This document shows, piece after piece, positions 1-9,461 of a stretch of 64,000 nt of DNA. The position numbers and the translations under genes are program-made. The first letter of the stretch is position 1, and every line of letters begins with the position of its first letter. The notes below the pieces were generated by a model, which worked only from the letters and a program-made list of their open reading frames with translations, was not told the DNA's origin and did no database searches. The stretch lies in NCBI GenBank assembly GCA_945907245.1, contig CAMDTB010000001.1, positions 1 through 64,000 on the forward strand, in the 5' to 3' direction. This DNA is from Rhizobium sp. Q54. Its GTDB lineage: Bacteria; Pseudomonadota; Alphaproteobacteria; SMXS01.

Positions 1-1
1 G

Positions 2-79
2 TCGCGCTACATGACAGTGGAAACGCTCGCGCCGTTGAGCGATGATCCCCTCGTCAGCCTGCCCGCCGTGGCCGTCTGA
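2..79 (+). CDS. Possible 3' end of a gene entering from the left (…SRYMTVETLAPLSDDPLVSLPAVAV*)
   Basis: Open frame 2 from the window edge to TGA at 77-79, abutting the convergent minus-strand ORF that ends at 80; too short to identify. Confidence 0.25.
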   Translation, partial: SRYMTVETLAPLSDDPLVSLPAVAV

Positions 80-1345
80 TCAACCCGGCCCCGCCGGAGA
101 GCGCGGTGACCACATCGCCGCAGTTACACCACGCGGTGGGACACGATCCTCGCCGGAATCAGGCTGGAGTTGGAGTGCCCGCTCCAGATACGGCTGGAAT
201 TGCGCACGGACCGGCGTCAAGTCCTCCTTGCGAAGACTCGCGCTTTGCATGCGAGAGTCGAATAGCGCGACTTGTGCGGCGGCGAAGTCCGGGTCGAATT
301 TTACCGCACGCTCGAACTGCTCTGATGCCGCCATGGTCCCGGCCACGGTGAAATGGCCAAGCAGCGATTTGCCTTTCAGATACGCGAGGTACGCATCGGT
401 ACCGGCTGTCATGCCCGAGGCCGGCTTCTGCCTGCCAAGGCTTCCAACCCTTGATTCAAGCGAGGCAGCCACTTGATCCGCAATTCGATCCTGCAGGGTA
501 TAGAGCCGGTCAACGGGCCAGTCGAAGCGTTCCGACCAAAGTCGCGCACCTTTTGCCGTATCGACGATAAAACAGGTAACGCGAAGCATGTTTCCGTGAC
601 GTTGCACGCTACCCTTGACCACATACCCGGCACCTAGCTGGGCTCCGGCATCCTCCGGCGAGGCCTTGGCGGCAGCGCTCAGCATGGCGGACTCGCGCGC
701 GATAACGGTCAGCCGGGAAATCAGGGAGAGGCGATTGAGCACCATTTCGGGAATGCTCCGCGCAATAAATGCGTCGGCCGGATCCGCGCTCAGATTGTCG
801 AACGGCAGCACAGCCACCCTTATCTGGGCGGCACTTTGGCCGAGCGTGCGTTCGTGTCCGGCTTCCCGGTCCCGCATGGCCACATGGTCGAATGCCACCG
901 CCCCCACGGCCAGTATGCATATCGTCAGGGCAGCGACCATTTTCTGCCTGTTCGAGCGCCTGGTGCCTGGCAATGCAACGGGGGCCTCATCAGTACATGT
1001 CGAATCGAGCAGGATCGGTTGGGGCAGAAGCTGATATCCGACACCGCGCCGGACCGCGAAATAGCGCGGTTCTTTCGGGTCATCGCCAAGAGCGTCGCGA
1101 AGCAGCTTTGCCCTCTGGGTTACCGTTTCGGCATTGATGAAGATGCCGGCCCATACGCGATCCATCATGTCGTCGACTGTGACGACTTTGGGGGCGGCCT
1201 CAACCAAGGCCAGCAGAAACCTGAAGGAGAGCTGGGGAAGAGCAATCGCCTGGTTGCCGCGCACGACCGTCTGGGTGCCAACGTCAAGAACTAGATCACC
1301 GACCTGCCAGCGTTGGCTTTGTTCCTGAGCCATCCCCTCCCCCAA
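80..1345 (-). CDS. CadC/OmpR-type winged-helix transcriptional regulator with TM segment and TolB/TPR-like region; C-terminus appears truncated
   Basis: N-terminal winged-helix motif (LPQLSFRFLLALVEAAPKVVTVDDMMDRVWAG…AVRRGVGYQLLP), TM ~aa 136-154, IRVAVLPFDNLSADPADAFIARSIPEMVLNRLS domain; last ~20 aa low complexity after a TPR-like segment. Confidence 0.75.
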   Translation of the reverse strand: MGEGMAQEQSQRWQVGDLVLDVGTQTVVRGNQAIALPQLSFRFLLALVEAAPKVVTVDDMMDRVWAGIFINAETVTQRAKLLRDALGDDPKEPRYFAVRRGVGYQLLPQPILLDSTCTDEAPVALPGTRRSNRQKMVAALTICILAVGAVAFDHVAMRDREAGHERTLGQSAAQIRVAVLPFDNLSADPADAFIARSIPEMVLNRLSLISRLTVIARESAMLSAAAKASPEDAGAQLGAGYVVKGSVQRHGNMLRVTCFIVDTAKGARLWSERFDWPVDRLYTLQDRIADQVAASLESRVGSLGRQKPASGMTAGTDAYLAYLKGKSLLGHFTVAGTMAASEQFERAVKFDPDFAAAQVALFDSRMQSASLRKEDLTPVRAQFQPYLERALQLQPDSGEDRVPPRGVTAAMWSPRSPAGPG

Positions 1346-1651
1346 AGCACGGTGACCTGGTCAATTTGCCGCGCCGGCACTCAAACGAAGCGTGAGACAT
1401 TCTACGCACACCTGCGCCGAGCATCGAGGAAATCGGCCCGGTCTGTTGCTCGCTTTGGCAAATCTTTGGCAACTGTTTGCCTTGGCTTCATGTTGCCGAC
1501 CATCAGGTGCGGTATGGCTTTCTCGTTTCCCGCGGTGGGAAGTGCGGGGGCGGTCGGCCGCATCCTCAGCAGCACGGCCGGACGTCCCCACGCTCCTCCC
1601 GATTCCTTCCCTGCGACTTCGACTTGTTGAACAAACTCCGGAGGTAAAGCG

Positions 1652-2242
1652 ATGCGGCCTTTGTCTAGAAAGCTAATTGCAATGGTTTCCGGTTCAGCAT
1701 TCTGGCTTGCCTCGGTGTCACCGTCCTCATCCTGGGTCTTGCTCGACGAGCAGCCGGATGAATCCGCCAGCGGCCTACATGCGACTGTCGAATGGTCATA
1801 TAAATTCGGCGCAGTACCTAGAAGCGTGAGCCGATCTTCGTTCAAGGTTGGCCTGTCCGCGCCCGGATTGCCCTACCAGCGCACCGAAGGTTCAATGCTT
1901 TCCTCGCGGGTACCGCTCGTCATGCTGTCATTCGGACAAGCAGACGATCAAAGCACCATAAAGTCCCTCAATGTATCTGGACTGACGCTACTGGAGCAGT
2001 ACGACAACCGTTCAATCTCACTCCCAAATTATCTGGGGGCAGCGGAGGGTGACGGTAAAGGGATGAACACGGCCTTCATCGTACTGGGCGTGCTGGCGCT
2101 CGGTGGGATCATCGCGGTCGCGGTCGGTTCAGGTGGCGGTAGCAAGAAAGGCGGCGGCGCAGGCGGCGCGGGCGGCAGAGATTGCCCTGCGTATGCGCCC
2201 TACGATCCGGTTAGTGGAGAGTGCGCTGGGCCCCTCGACTAG
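1652..2242 (+). CDS. Hypothetical secreted/membrane protein with C-terminal TM and Gly-rich stretch
   Basis: ORF with signal-like N-terminus, TM (TAFIVLGVLALGGIIAVAVG) and GSGGGSKKGGGAGGAGG; no family recognised. Confidence 0.5.
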   Translation: MRPLSRKLIAMVSGSAFWLASVSPSSSWVLLDEQPDESASGLHATVEWSYKFGAVPRSVSRSSFKVGLSAPGLPYQRTEGSMLSSRVPLVMLSFGQADDQSTIKSLNVSGLTLLEQYDNRSISLPNYLGAAEGDGKGMNTAFIVLGVLALGGIIAVAVGSGGGSKKGGGAGGAGGRDCPAYAPYDPVSGECAGPLD

Positions 2243-2539
2243 GGCGAGGCGCTGGAACTGGGTCTGACCGGCAACATGCAGTTCACCAGCGACTGTTTCA
2301 CCAACGACGTCTCGCTGGGCGACTACATCCAGCCGGGTTACGTGCTGTTCGACGTCAACGTTTCGGTCGGCGATCCGGACGGCCGATAGCAGCTCGCCTT
2401 CATCGGGCGCAACCTGTCCGACAGGCGCGCGGTGACCACGAGCGGCCCGCGCACCTACCTGCCGGCAAATGGCGACGACCGCATCCTGGACCTGACCCTC
2501 GACCATCAGCTGTCGCTGGAAGCCTCGTTCAGGTTCTGA
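2243..2539 (+). pseudogene. Decayed TonB-dependent receptor C-terminal barrel fragment
   Basis: Frame translates GEALELGLTGNMQFTSDCFTNDVSLGDYIQPGYVLFDVNVSVGDPDGR*QLAFIGRNLSDRRAVTTSGPRTYLPANGDDRILDLTLDHQLSLEASFRF*; internal TAG at 2387-2389; 'IGRNLSD' and terminal aromatic Phe are typical of TBDR barrels. Confidence 0.65.
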
Positions 2540-2542
2540 GGC

Positions 2543-4078
2543 CTAATGCGCCGCCGCCCAGTACGGCTCGCGCAGCGAATACTTCCGCACCTTGCCGGCG
2601 CCGGTCAGCGGCAGCGGCTCGGTTCGGAACTCATAGCTCTTGGGGCATTTGTAGGCCGCGATCAGCGACCGGCAATGGGCATCCAGGACCTCGCTGGAAA
2701 GCTCCTGTCCGGCGCGCGGAACGATCACCGCATGCACGGCTTCGCCCCAGCGCTCGCTGGGCACGCCGATCACGGCGCATTGCTGCACCGCCGGATGGCG
2801 GTACAGCGCGTTCTCGACCTCGCCGGAATAGATGTTCTCGCCGCCCGAGATGATCATGTCCTTGAGCCGGTCGGCGACGAAGACGAAGCCGTCCTCGTCC
2901 ATATGCGCCAGGTCGCCGGTGTACATGCGGCCACCGCGCAATGCCTGGGCCGTCTCCTCGGGCCGTCTCCAGTAGCCCAGCATCACGGTCGGACCCGATG
3001 CGGTGACCTCGCCGACGGTGCCGCGCGGCACCTCTTTGCCGTGCTCGTCGACGATCCGCACGTCCATGCCGTGGATCGGCTGGCCGGCCGAGCGCAGCTT
3101 GGGGCCGCCGACGAACTGGTACTGGGGTTTCAGCAGGCAGAAAAAGCCCGTGGTCTCGGTCATGCCGTAGCGCTGCATGAAGCCCGCGCCGGGGATCTTC
3201 TCCAGCGCCCGCGTCAGCAACGCCTCGGCGATGGGTGAGGCGCCGTAGATCATGCTGCGCAGCGACGACAGGTCGTAATCGTCGAAGTTCGGGTGGTCGA
3301 GCACGGCGCGCAGCATGGTCGAGACCAGGTAGGTCTCGGTGACGCCGTACTCCTGGATGGCCTTCAGGGTCGCTTCGGGCTCGAAGCGCGGCAGGCACAC
3401 ATGGCTGCCGCCGGACATGGTCACGCCCATCACCGTACCCACATCGGCGAGGTGGAACATGGGCGCCACGTGCAGGCCGACGGAATCGGTGTGGAACATG
3501 TCCTCGGCGGTCATCATCAGCGAGTGCATGTAGAGGTTGGCCTGGCTGAGCATCACGCCCTTCGACCGGCCGGTGGTGCCGCCGGTATAGAAGATGCCGG
3601 CGAGCTGGTCGTGCGGCACGAGTTCCGGCGCGATCGGCGCCGATGCGGCGATCAGTGTCTCCAGGTCGTGCGCGCCGTCTGGCGTCACCGTGCCGGTGGA
3701 GATGACGATCTCGATGGACAGCGCGCCCGCCAGCACGCCGGGCAGCATGTCCAGATGGGCGTCGTCGACGATCATTACCCGCGGCGCGCAGTCGTTCAGC
3801 CCGTCGACGATCTCGGGCAGCGCCCAGCGGGTGTTGACGGGCGCGATGGCTGCGCCCGCCCAGGGGATCGCGAAATAGGCCTCGATGTGCCAGCCGGCAT
3901 TGTCGGCCATCACGGCGATCCGGTCGCCGTGCCTCACCCCGAGAGACAGCAAGGCCGAGGCGAACCGGGAAACCCGGTCCTCGACCTCGGCCCAGCTCAG
4001 CCGCCTGCCCGGTTCGATGATCGCCGTGTGGTGTCCGCGAAGCTGTGCGGTACGGCGCAGGCCGAGCGAAAGCAGCAT
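2543..4078 (-). CDS. AMP-dependent acyl-CoA synthetase/ligase
   Basis: GIFYTGGTTGRSKGVMLSQANL, YGMTETTGF, GEVTASGPTVMLGYW, GENIYSGEVENALYRHPAV motifs. Confidence 0.92.
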   Translation of the reverse strand: MLLSLGLRRTAQLRGHHTAIIEPGRRLSWAEVEDRVSRFASALLSLGVRHGDRIAVMADNAGWHIEAYFAIPWAGAAIAPVNTRWALPEIVDGLNDCAPRVMIVDDAHLDMLPGVLAGALSIEIVISTGTVTPDGAHDLETLIAASAPIAPELVPHDQLAGIFYTGGTTGRSKGVMLSQANLYMHSLMMTAEDMFHTDSVGLHVAPMFHLADVGTVMGVTMSGGSHVCLPRFEPEATLKAIQEYGVTETYLVSTMLRAVLDHPNFDDYDLSSLRSMIYGASPIAEALLTRALEKIPGAGFMQRYGMTETTGFFCLLKPQYQFVGGPKLRSAGQPIHGMDVRIVDEHGKEVPRGTVGEVTASGPTVMLGYWRRPEETAQALRGGRMYTGDLAHMDEDGFVFVADRLKDMIISGGENIYSGEVENALYRHPAVQQCAVIGVPSERWGEAVHAVIVPRAGQELSSEVLDAHCRSLIAAYKCPKSYEFRTEPLPLTGAGKVRKYSLREPYWAAAH

Positions 4079-4088
4079 GGGTTACCGT

Positions 4089-5363
4089 CTACTCGGCGGC
4101 CTTCAGGCGGGCCTGCTTCTTCGGGCCCTGGAAGCCGAACAGATAGCCGGCCACCTTGCGGATCTGGATCTCTTCCGAGCCTTCGGTGATGCGGTAGCGG
4201 CGGTGATGGCGGTAGATGTGCTCGAACGGCTTGTGGCGCGAATAGCCCATGCCGCCATGGGTCTGGATCGCCTGGTCGGCGGCCTCGCAGGCCAGCCGGT
4301 TGCCACGGTAGTTGCACATGGACACGGCGTCCGACACTTCCATGTGGTTGTGCTTGTCCAGCTCCCACGCGGTCTTGCGCACCAGCCAACGGACCATCTC
4401 GCACTCGGTCTGCAACTCGGCCAGCGGCCACTGGATCGCCTGGTTGGCCGAGATCGGCTTGCCGAAGACGATGCGGTTGTTGGCGTACTCGACCGATTCA
4501 TTGATGCAGTACTGGCCGACGCCGACGCCCGAGGCGGCCTGGCGGATGCGGTTCTCGTGCAGGAAGGTCTGCGCCACCTGCAGGCCAAGGCCCTCTTCGC
4601 CGAAGATCGACGAATGCGGCACTTTCACGTTGCGCAGGGTCACGTGGGCGTGATCCGTCGGCATGTTGAAGGTCCACATGAACTTCTCGACCTTGAAGCC
4701 CGGCGAGTTGGTCGGCACGAAGAAGCAGGTGATGCCCTTGGCGTCGCCGGCCTTGCCCGAGGTGCGGGCATAGATCATGTCGTGGGTGGCGTGATGCAGG
4801 CCGGTGTTCCACATCTTCTCGCCGTTGATGACCCAGTCATCGCCCTGACGGACGGCGGTGGTCTCCATCCAGGTGGCGTCGGAGCCGTGCGCCGGCTCGG
4901 TCAGGCCGAAGGCGACGCGCGCCTTGCCGGTGATCGACGGCTCGAGGAACTGCTCCTTCTGTTCCTTGTTGCCGAACGCCATCATCATGTGCACGAACGG
5001 GAAGTTGCCGACGATGGAGCTTTCGTTCTGCAGGTCGTTGTGCAGGCCCAGGCCCTTCTTGGCCAGGTGCTCGCGGATGATCGCCATGCCCAGGTTCGAG
5101 CCGCCGTCGCCGCCGACTTCCTTGGGCAGCGCATAACGCAGATGGCCGGCCTTGTCGGCCCGGCGGCGCATCTCGCGCAGCAGCTCTTCCCAATCTTCCT
5201 TGGGCTGGCCGTCATTGTCCCAGTCGGTGCGCGAGTGCTCGCGGCGATGGTCGAAGAAGCGGATGTTGTCGTCCTGGTTCTCGAGCGGCTTGATCTCCTT
5301 CTCGATGAAGGCGTCGAGCGCGTCGAGCTTGGCCTGGATGTCGGCCGGAATCGTGAAATCCAT
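4089..5363 (-). CDS. Acyl-CoA dehydrogenase
   Basis: GLTEPAHGSDATWMETTA, QTHGGMGYSRHKPFEHIYR, RITEGSEEIQIRKVAGYL. Confidence 0.93.
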   Translation of the reverse strand: MDFTIPADIQAKLDALDAFIEKEIKPLENQDDNIRFFDHRREHSRTDWDNDGQPKEDWEELLREMRRRADKAGHLRYALPKEVGGDGGSNLGMAIIREHLAKKGLGLHNDLQNESSIVGNFPFVHMMMAFGNKEQKEQFLEPSITGKARVAFGLTEPAHGSDATWMETTAVRQGDDWVINGEKMWNTGLHHATHDMIYARTSGKAGDAKGITCFFVPTNSPGFKVEKFMWTFNMPTDHAHVTLRNVKVPHSSIFGEEGLGLQVAQTFLHENRIRQAASGVGVGQYCINESVEYANNRIVFGKPISANQAIQWPLAELQTECEMVRWLVRKTAWELDKHNHMEVSDAVSMCNYRGNRLACEAADQAIQTHGGMGYSRHKPFEHIYRHHRRYRITEGSEEIQIRKVAGYLFGFQGPKKQARLKAAE

Positions 5364-5492
5364 GATCGTCTCCCCTGTCGGACGGTGGCGGCGCTAAGGC
5401 CCGGTCGTCGGGCACTATAGGCGCTCGGTTACCGGCTGTTAACGGTAAAAGGGCACGGATGAAGGTTCGCGCGATACTGTCGTTTTCGTCAG

Positions 5493-6554
5493 TTATCCGG
5501 CCAGCGACCGGGCGATATCATAGGCCGCCTTCGACTGCGGCCAGGCGCGCTTGCCCATCATCATGGCGTGCTCGCTCGAGGCCGTGCCCTTCTGGGCGCG
5601 CGCCAGGATGCCCAGCGAAATCTGGGCGTGGCGGAACAGCATGGCGGCCAGGTAGTACTCCCAGTGCGGCACGCTGCTCCGGCCGGAATATTTGCAGTAC
5701 AGCGCCAGCATCTCCTCTTCGGTGGGAATGCCCATGGCCTTCAGAGGCAGGTGCCGGAGGCCGCCGGGCACGTCCTCGCCCTGGCGGTAGTAGAGCGCGT
5801 AGACGGCAAGGTCGGCGAGCGGCTGGCCGATGGTCGAGAGCTCCCAGTCCAGGATGGCGACCACCCTGGGCTCGGTCGGGTGCAGCACCAAATTGGCCAG
5901 CTTGTAATCGCCGTGGACGATGGCGGCCGGCTCTTCGGGAGGGATATTGGCCGGAAGCCAGTCCGCCAGCCAGTCCATCTCGGGGATCTTGGTGGTTTCC
6001 TCCAGCTGGTACTGGCCGACGAAGCGGCTGAGCGTGCGGGCGATGTAGTCGGTCGGCTTGCCGTAATCGCCGAGGCCGATGGCCTGGTAGTCGACCGCGT
6101 GCAACCGGGCGAAGGTCTCGATCATCGAGTCGTGGATCGCCGCCCGCTCCTCGGGGTTCGAGTCCGGCACGTCGTTTCCCCAGATGATACGGCCGTCCAC
6201 ATGGTCCATGATGTAGAACCAGGTGCCGATGACGCTCTCGTCGGTGCACAGCGCATAGGTCTTCGGCACCGGCACATCGGTCGCGCCGAGCGCCGACATC
6301 ACCTTGTATTCCCGTTCGACCGCATGGGCCGATTTCAGCAGCTGCCCCGGCGGCTTGCGCCGCATGACGTAGCGCTTGCCACCGGCGGTCAGACTGTAGG
6401 TCGGGTTGGACTGGCCGCCCCTGAACTCGCGCGCGTCCAGGTTGCCGCTGAAGCCGGCGACGTGCACTTCCATGAACGCCTGCAGCTTGCCGATGTCGAA
6501 GGCGCGGCCTGGCGAGACCGGCTGGGTGCCGGTGAACAGATCCTGGTCAGACAT
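5493..6554 (-). CDS. APH-like phosphotransferase of the ACAD10/11 N-domain / LvaA type
   Basis: GGQSNPTYSLTAGGKRYVMRRKPPGQLLKSAHAVEREYKVMSAL, IVHGDYKLANLVLHPTEPRVVAILDWELSTIGQPLADLA kinase motifs. Confidence 0.88.
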   Translation of the reverse strand: MSDQDLFTGTQPVSPGRAFDIGKLQAFMEVHVAGFSGNLDAREFRGGQSNPTYSLTAGGKRYVMRRKPPGQLLKSAHAVEREYKVMSALGATDVPVPKTYALCTDESVIGTWFYIMDHVDGRIIWGNDVPDSNPEERAAIHDSMIETFARLHAVDYQAIGLGDYGKPTDYIARTLSRFVGQYQLEETTKIPEMDWLADWLPANIPPEEPAAIVHGDYKLANLVLHPTEPRVVAILDWELSTIGQPLADLAVYALYYRQGEDVPGGLRHLPLKAMGIPTEEEMLALYCKYSGRSSVPHWEYYLAAMLFRHAQISLGILARAQKGTASSEHAMMMGKRAWPQSKAAYDIARSLAG

Positions 6555-7842
6555 TGTCGGCCTGCTTGGTCCCGGACTGCTCGGTCATCGCGTTCTCCCG
6601 TTCGATCATGGTCTGCTCGCCGATGCGCAGCAGGCGTGCGGCGAAGGTCCAGAGTCCCCCGAGAAGCTGTATCCCCAGCACCGCGGCGAAGGCAAGCCGG
6701 TAGCTGTCTGGGGCCGCGTCGGCACCGACGCGCGGGTAGAAATCCAGCAGGCCGCCGACGACCACCTGGATGATCGAGGTCATCAGGAAGCTCATCTGGT
6801 TGAAGCCGGTGTAGACCCGGCCCGCCAGGTGCACCGGAAACGCCCGCGCCAGGCTGGCGACGGTCAGGCTGGCCCAGCCGATGGACAGCGCCCAGAACAC
6901 CCACAGCAGCGGCGCGCCGGGCAGCGCGATGATCAGCGCCATCGCCACCATGCTGAGGAATACGCCGGCATAGGGGATCGACATGGGACCGAAGCCGCGC
7001 TTGCCCAGCCATTCCATCAGGTAGCCGACCAGCAGGTAGTTGAAGATCGACACGAAGGCGATCAGGAACAGGATGTCGGTGGCGCCGGACAGGCTCAATC
7101 CGCCGGCGCCTTTCAACCACGAGATCACGTAAAGGGTGCCGATGCCCTGCGAAATGCCGATGGAGGTGAACGCCCACGGCGTCGTGCGCCAGAAATAGCC
7201 GTCGCCATAGACCTTGCCGATGCCCTTGATCTGGCTCAGCAGGCTCTCGCCCGACGATTTCGAGCCGTGCTTCGGCGCGATCGTCAGCAGCAGGATGGCG
7301 GCCAGCAGTGCCAGCGCCGCCATGGCGAGGTTAATGCCGCGCCAGTCGGTCACCTCCAGCAGCCACTGGGTCGGCTTGGTGGCCGAGATCGAGCCCAGGA
7401 TGCCGACCGAGAACTGGATGCCGTTGATGGTGGGCAGCTTGTTCACCGGAAACCACAGGGAATAGGTCTTCAGCGCCGACATCATGCAGGCGGCGAAGCC
7501 TATGCCCATCAGCGCCCGCCCCGCCGCCATGTGCCCGCCGGTGTGGGAAAAGGCGAAGACCAGCGTGCCCGTGGCGGCGACCAGCAGCATGCCCGCGCAA
7601 ACCTTGCGCGGATCGTAGCGGTCGAGCAGCACCCCGATGGGCAGTTGCGCCAGGCCGAAGGCGATGAAGAACGCGGTGCCGAAGGTGAGGCCCATGGTCG
7701 CCTCGGACAGGCCCAGGTCGGCCTGGACCGGTCCTTTCAGCAGGTTGCCGCTGGAGCGGCAGAACATGGACAGGAAGAAGCCGAAGCCGAACGCGGTCAG
7801 GATTCGCAGGGCAAGGCCCGCGGGCAGGGTGGCGATCTTCAA
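6547..7842 (-). CDS. MFS transporter
   Basis: Many TM segments, LPIGVLLDRYDPRKV loop motif, GRALMGIGFAACM; overlaps the downstream APH-like gene by 8 bp. Confidence 0.88.
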   Translation of the reverse strand: MKIATLPAGLALRILTAFGFGFFLSMFCRSSGNLLKGPVQADLGLSEATMGLTFGTAFFIAFGLAQLPIGVLLDRYDPRKVCAGMLLVAATGTLVFAFSHTGGHMAAGRALMGIGFAACMMSALKTYSLWFPVNKLPTINGIQFSVGILGSISATKPTQWLLEVTDWRGINLAMAALALLAAILLLTIAPKHGSKSSGESLLSQIKGIGKVYGDGYFWRTTPWAFTSIGISQGIGTLYVISWLKGAGGLSLSGATDILFLIAFVSIFNYLLVGYLMEWLGKRGFGPMSIPYAGVFLSMVAMALIIALPGAPLLWVFWALSIGWASLTVASLARAFPVHLAGRVYTGFNQMSFLMTSIIQVVVGGLLDFYPRVGADAAPDSYRLAFAAVLGIQLLGGLWTFAARLLRIGEQTMIERENAMTEQSGTKQADNV

Positions 7843-7931
7843 GGGCGTCGGTCCGGTTCAGCGCGTTTCGTGCCGCAGCCTAGCCGTAATCTCCAGCCCA
7901 GCCTAGGGTGAGATTCAGCAGGCGCGCAGGA

Positions 7932-8591
7932 TCAGTCGGCGTGCTTTTCCGCATAGAACAGGTGGTTGCCCAGGTGGGCGGTCTGCACCATCTTGCGGGT
8001 CCAATCCGGCTTGCCGACGGAGACCGAGTGAAAGTACTTGGATTCGCCGATGGGGTCCGGCAACCAGTTCTCTCGAACCATGTAGGCGATGCGGTTGGCC
8101 GTATCCCAGGCCGCCGGATCGTGCGGCCTGTCGGACAGGCCGTCGCAGGCGAAGTGGAACTGGCACTGGTTCATGCTCTTCTGGTTCTGGAACACCACGC
8201 CGCAGATGGTGCTGGGGTAGCGCTCGTCGCCGACCCGGTTCAGGATCACCCGGGCGACCGCAGCCTGGCCTTCGGTCGGCTCGCCGCGCGCCTCGAAATA
8301 CACTGCCTGCGCCAGGCAGTACTGCTGCTCGTCCGCGGCCTGGGGAATGTTGGCGAACTCCAGGAGCTCATGGAGCGAGGTCGGCAACCGGGCGCCGACA
8401 GACGTCTCCAATGCCGCGAACCTGTGTTGGGCCCAGGACTGTACGGGAGGTTGGTGGTGAAGCCCCGCGCTGGCGGGGATCGTCATGATACCGGCGCACA
8501 ATACGAACGCGACGGCGACATGCCAGATGCTGTCAAAGAACTTCACTACTGAGTATTGCCCTGCGTAGTTAGCGCATGAACGGCGACTCAT
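7932..8591 (-). CDS. Cell wall hydrolase, SleB family
   Basis: CLAQAVYFEARGEPTEGQAAVARVILNRVGDERYPSTICGVVFQ…QFHFACDG SleB signature. Confidence 0.88.
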   Translation of the reverse strand: MSRRSCANYAGQYSVVKFFDSIWHVAVAFVLCAGIMTIPASAGLHHQPPVQSWAQHRFAALETSVGARLPTSLHELLEFANIPQAADEQQYCLAQAVYFEARGEPTEGQAAVARVILNRVGDERYPSTICGVVFQNQKSMNQCQFHFACDGLSDRPHDPAAWDTANRIAYMVRENWLPDPIGESKYFHSVSVGKPDWTRKMVQTAHLGNHLFYAEKHAD

Positions 8592-8768
8592 GCCGTGCCC
8601 GAGAGCCCCGAAACATCCTTGCCCGGTGCCAGCGAACAGGTGGGAGGTAGTCGTTCACGGCGCAAGGTGCAAGCAATTTTGGCCCGAATTGGGTCCGAAA
8701 ATGAGGTATCTGATGGCCTCTGGTATGTTCAGAGGCCGTAAACCACAACCAATAGTAGGGTTTATCGA

Positions 8769-9461
8769 CTATTTCTTGGAAAGTTGTTCCAGCTGTTTCT
8801 GCAACGCGTCGAGCTGGGCTTTGACCTGTGCCAGCGATTCGTCAGGGCTTTCCTTGGCGGGTTTCGCCGGAGTCTGTTCAGCGGCGTCGGGCTGCCCGGA
8901 GAACGGAGAGAACATGTTGAACATGCGCTCGAACAGGGCGATGTTCTGGCGCGCCATGTCCTCGAAGCGCGCGAGCGGTGCCTTGGGCGTGAATGTGTTC
9001 ACCAGGTACTCGCGCATCTTCTCCTGGTCGCGCGTGAACCGGTCCATGCTCATGTCGAGATATTTGGGCAGCGCCGCCTGCAACGTGTCGTCGTAAAAGC
9101 GGATGAGCTGGCGCAGGAAGTTGATCGGCAGCAGGTTCTCGCCCTTCGACTCCTGTTCGAAGATGATCTGGGCCAGCACCGAGCGGGTGATGTCCTCGCC
9201 GGTCTTGGCGTCGAAAACGACGAAGTTGTCGCCCTGCTTCACCATCTCGCGGAGATAATCGAGCGTCACATAGCTGCTCGTCGCCGTATTGTAGAGCCGC
9301 CGATTGGCATATTTCTTGATGACGATGGGGGCCTTTTCGGCGCCCTGGTCATCGGCGGACGGCGTTTCCTGTGCCTTTGCTATCTTACGCTCCCTCAACG
9401 ACTCTTCCCCTCGGACCAAGAATTTAAGCGAGCCTAACTTTTGAGCATCTTGCGCGTTCAT
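8769..9461 (-). CDS. phaR: Polyhydroxyalkanoate synthesis repressor PhaR
   Basis: PIVIKKYANRRLYNTATSSYVTLDYLREMVKQGDNFVVFDAKTGEDITRSVLAQIIFEQE PhaR DNA-binding N-domain; the true start may be TTG at 9398 (see finding). Confidence 0.93.
   Translation of the reverse strand: MNAQDAQKLGSLKFLVRGEESLRERKIAKAQETPSADDQGAEKAPIVIKKYANRRLYNTATSSYVTLDYLREMVKQGDNFVVFDAKTGEDITRSVLAQIIFEQESKGENLLPINFLRQLIRFYDDTLQAALPKYLDMSMDRFTRDQEKMREYLVNTFTPKAPLARFEDMARQNIALFERMFNMFSPFSGQPDAAEQTPAKPAKESPDESLAQVKAQLDALQKQLEQLSKK

Noticed and set aside
3885-5420. 511-aa plus-strand ORF
   Set aside because: Antisense to the acyl-CoA dehydrogenase, which has clear family motifs.
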